Made by a program: the position numbers and the translations under genes. Under the pieces are notes generated by a model. The model was given only the letters and a program-made list of their open reading frames with translations. It was not told where the DNA came from and ran no database searches. This document shows, piece by piece, positions 33,328 through 34,938 of a stretch of 34,938 bases of DNA (the stretch's first letter is position 1; each line of letters starts with the position of its first letter). The DNA comes from Paludibacteraceae bacterium (GTDB lineage: Bacteria > Bacteroidota > Bacteroidia > Bacteroidales > Paludibacteraceae), in contig JAFTHS010000002.1 in NCBI GenBank assembly GCA_017457295.1, positions 1-34,938 of the forward strand, written 5' to 3'.

Positions 33328-34716
33328 ATGGCACAAAAACCAAGTATACCGAAAGGTACACGCGACTTTTCTCCACTGGAGATGGCACGTCGTAATTACA
33401 TATTTGATACCATTAAGTCGGTGTTCTCGCTCTATGGCTTTCAGCAGATTGAAACGCCTGCAATGGAGAACTTGAGTACACTGATGGGCAAGTATGGCGA
33501 AGAAGGCGACAAACTACTATTCAAGATTCTGAATTCTGGCGATTGGAAAAGTGCACTGAGTGCAGAAATGCTGGAGAATACAAGCATTGGTGCACTCACA
33601 AACAAGGTGAGCGAAAAAGGGTTGCGCTATGATTTGACTGTGCCTTTTGCACGCTTTGTGGTACAACACCGCGAGGATATTCAATTTCCGTTCAAACGTT
33701 ACCAAATACAGCCAGTATGGCGTGCTGATAGACCACAGAAAGGTCGCTATCGCGAGTTTTATCAGTGTGATGTGGATGTGGTAGGCACTAATTCGTTACT
33801 TAGCGAAGTTGAATTGATACAAATAGTAGCGGAAGTGTATCGTCGTTTGGGCATACGCGTGAGTTTGCACATCAACAATCGCAAGATCCTTGCAGGTATA
33901 GCCGAAGTCATAGGTCAGCCAGAGCGCATTATAGATATCACAGTGGCCATTGATAAACTGGATAAGATAGGTATTGATAATGTGAACAAAGAATTGTTTG
34001 ACAAGGGCTTGCCACAAGAGGCAATCAATGCGCTGCAACCTATCCTACATCTCAGTGGTACCAATACGGAAAAATTGGATCAGTTGGAAACAATCTTGGC
34101 AAACTCCGAAACAGGATTGAAAGGTATTGAGGAACTGCGTACCATCTTTGCACTCTATGCTGCAAGTACACAAGATGGTGATCTGGCAACATATGAGTCA
34201 AGTGATTTGCAAATCGAACTGGATCTTTGCTTGGCGCGCGGCCTGAATTACTATACAGGTGCTATATTTGAAGTGAAAGCATTGGATGTGCAAATGGGTA
34301 GCATTACTGGTGGTGGTCGCTATGATAATTTGACGGGTATCTTTGGTATGCCAAATGTGTCGGGCGTGGGAATATCGTTTGGCGCGGACCGCATTTATGA
34401 CGTACTCAGCGAACTAAACCTCTATCCCGAGAACTTGCAATCGACTACACAACTGCTTTTTGCTACCTTTGGCGAACAGGAATTGCTATACGCGCTCCGT
34501 TGGGCAAAAGCATTGCGCGAAAAAGGTGTGAGCGTGGAGGTTTATCCCGAGCCAACCAAGATGAAAAAGCAAATGGGCTATGCAGATAGTAAAAAAATTC
34601 CGTATGTGGCTATCGTGGGGAGTGATGAAATGGCATCAGGTGAGGTGATGCTGAAAAATATGCTCACTGGAGAACAGAAGAAAGTGAGTTTGGAAGAATT
34701 GATGAAGCAATATTAA
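33328..34716 (+). CDS. hisS: Histidyl-tRNA synthetase
   Basis: This class II synthetase charges tRNA-His. The 462 residues include PKGTRDFSP (8-16), [10 protein letters not shown] (motif region), [14 protein letters not shown] (motif 2), [14 protein letters not shown], the histidine-specific [13 protein letters not shown] (key Gly-Gly-Gly-Arg-Tyr) and [11 protein letters not shown] (motif 3 Arg). A C-terminal anticodon-binding domain ends the protein. Length is normal. The start is 3 bases after the waaA stop, so translation is coupled. Confidence 0.97.
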   Translation: MAQKPSIPKGTRDFSPLEMARRNYIFDTIKSVFSLYGFQQIETPAMENLSTLMGKYGEEGDKLLFKILNSGDWKSALSAEMLENTSIGALTNKVSEKGLRYDLTVPFARFVVQHREDIQFPFKRYQIQPVWRADRPQKGRYREFYQCDVDVVGTNSLLSEVELIQIVAEVYRRLGIRVSLHINNRKILAGIAEVIGQPERIIDITVAIDKLDKIGIDNVNKELFDKGLPQEAINALQPILHLSGTNTEKLDQLETILANSETGLKGIEELRTIFALYAASTQDGDLATYESSDLQIELDLCLARGLNYYTGAIFEVKALDVQMGSITGGGRYDNLTGIFGMPNVSGVGISFGADRIYDVLSELNLYPENLQSTTQLLFATFGEQELLYALRWAKALREKGVSVEVYPEPTKMKKQMGYADSKKIPYVAIVGSDEMASGEVMLKNMLTGEQKKVSLEELMKQY

Positions 34717-34725
34717 TCGTTGACA

Positions 34726-34938
34726 ATGAAGACACCAGAGCAATTTGATATTGTGGCAAGTAAATGCCGCAGAATTTATGAACTGAAAATGAAAGATTAC
34801 GGTCCAAGTTGGCGCATCATGCGTCCGCAAACCGTTAATGATCAGTTATTTATCAAGGCAAAGCGTGTTCGCGAGATTGAACAAACAGGTGTGAACATGG
34901 TAGGCGAGAGTATTGAAGGCGAGATGATGGCTATTGTG
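34726..34938 (+). CDS. DUF1599 (nucleotide modification-associated domain) protein, 3' partial
   Basis: The first 71 codons are present; the gene runs out of the window. The start MKTPEQFDIVASKCRRIYELK, taken as its key residues CRRIYE..MKDYGPSWRIMRP, followed by DQLFIKAKRVREIE and MVGE, matches DUF1599 proteins, small all-alpha proteins common in Bacteroidota and thought to act on nucleotides, perhaps as MazG-like pyrophosphatases. It starts 9 bases after hisS and so belongs to the same operon. Confidence 0.85.
   Translation, partial: MKTPEQFDIVASKCRRIYELKMKDYGPSWRIMRPQTVNDQLFIKAKRVREIEQTGVNMVGESIEGEMMAIV

Noticed and set aside
1-34938. tRNA or rRNA genes, CRISPR arrays, transposases, phage genes
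   Set aside because: I looked for CCA-ended cloverleaf stretches, regularly spaced repeats and transposase or integrase motifs and saw none. The only regular repeat arrays are direct tandem repeats without spacers.

Overview
The window looks like chromosomal DNA of a member of the Bacteroidota, most likely order Bacteroidales. Eight sites in front of genes or operons match the Bacteroidota promoter pattern (TTG or TTTG, a spacer of 19-20 bases, then TAnnTTTG). The gene content agrees: a dUTPase / TPR / DUF4292 / EnvC-like cluster, DUF4301, DUF1599, several lipoproteins, and large secreted proteins ending in a short '.Y..QGR..K' tail. The exact genus cannot be read from this window.

Layout. 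(1) 1-1827, + strand: the 3' end of an AlgI-like MBOAT O-acyltransferase and an AlgX/AlgJ-like SGNH partner, probably a polysaccharide O-acetylation pair. (2) 1828-2283: non-coding, with a cluster of hairpins and a 22-base tandem repeat. (3) 2284-3822, + strand: tcdA and a secreted alpha/beta hydrolase. (4) 3837-15734, - strand: a small Cys-containing secreted protein, then two copies of a two-gene cassette (a small double-membrane-segment protein followed by a large secreted repeat protein) on either side of a sigma-54-type response regulator and recF. (5) 15828-27799, - strand: one long, tightly packed gene run that appears to start at the promoter at 27827-27858: lipid kinase, dut, TPR protein, DUF4292 lipoprotein, EnvC-like protein, FKBP lipoprotein, Rieske-like lipoprotein, AddA-like helicase-nuclease, rimM, a TrmH-type methyltransferase, a U32 protein split into two overlapping genes, and a WYL regulator. 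(6) 28026-34938, + strand: DUF4301, a HAD phosphatase, then a tryptophanase-family lyase, waaA, hisS and the start of a DUF1599 gene.

Most of the window is housekeeping: tRNA and rRNA modification, recombinational repair, nucleotide pool cleaning, envelope assembly, Kdo transfer. The accessory part with most novelty is 3837-15734. Both cassettes have their own promoter and encode homologous pairs. The small proteins share a 'HPSDP..QS.ESP.G.PW' region before a C-terminal membrane segment, and the large proteins share about 390-400 C-terminal residues while their N-terminal parts differ. This looks like a repeated surface-display or secretion unit whose presented domains change. Other points of note are the U32 gene split at an ATGA overlap, a Rieske-like lipoprotein with three Cys and one His at the metal-ligand positions, a near-identical 32-base palindromic repeat at two distant intergenic sites, and a sigma-54 regulator without a visible DNA-binding domain.
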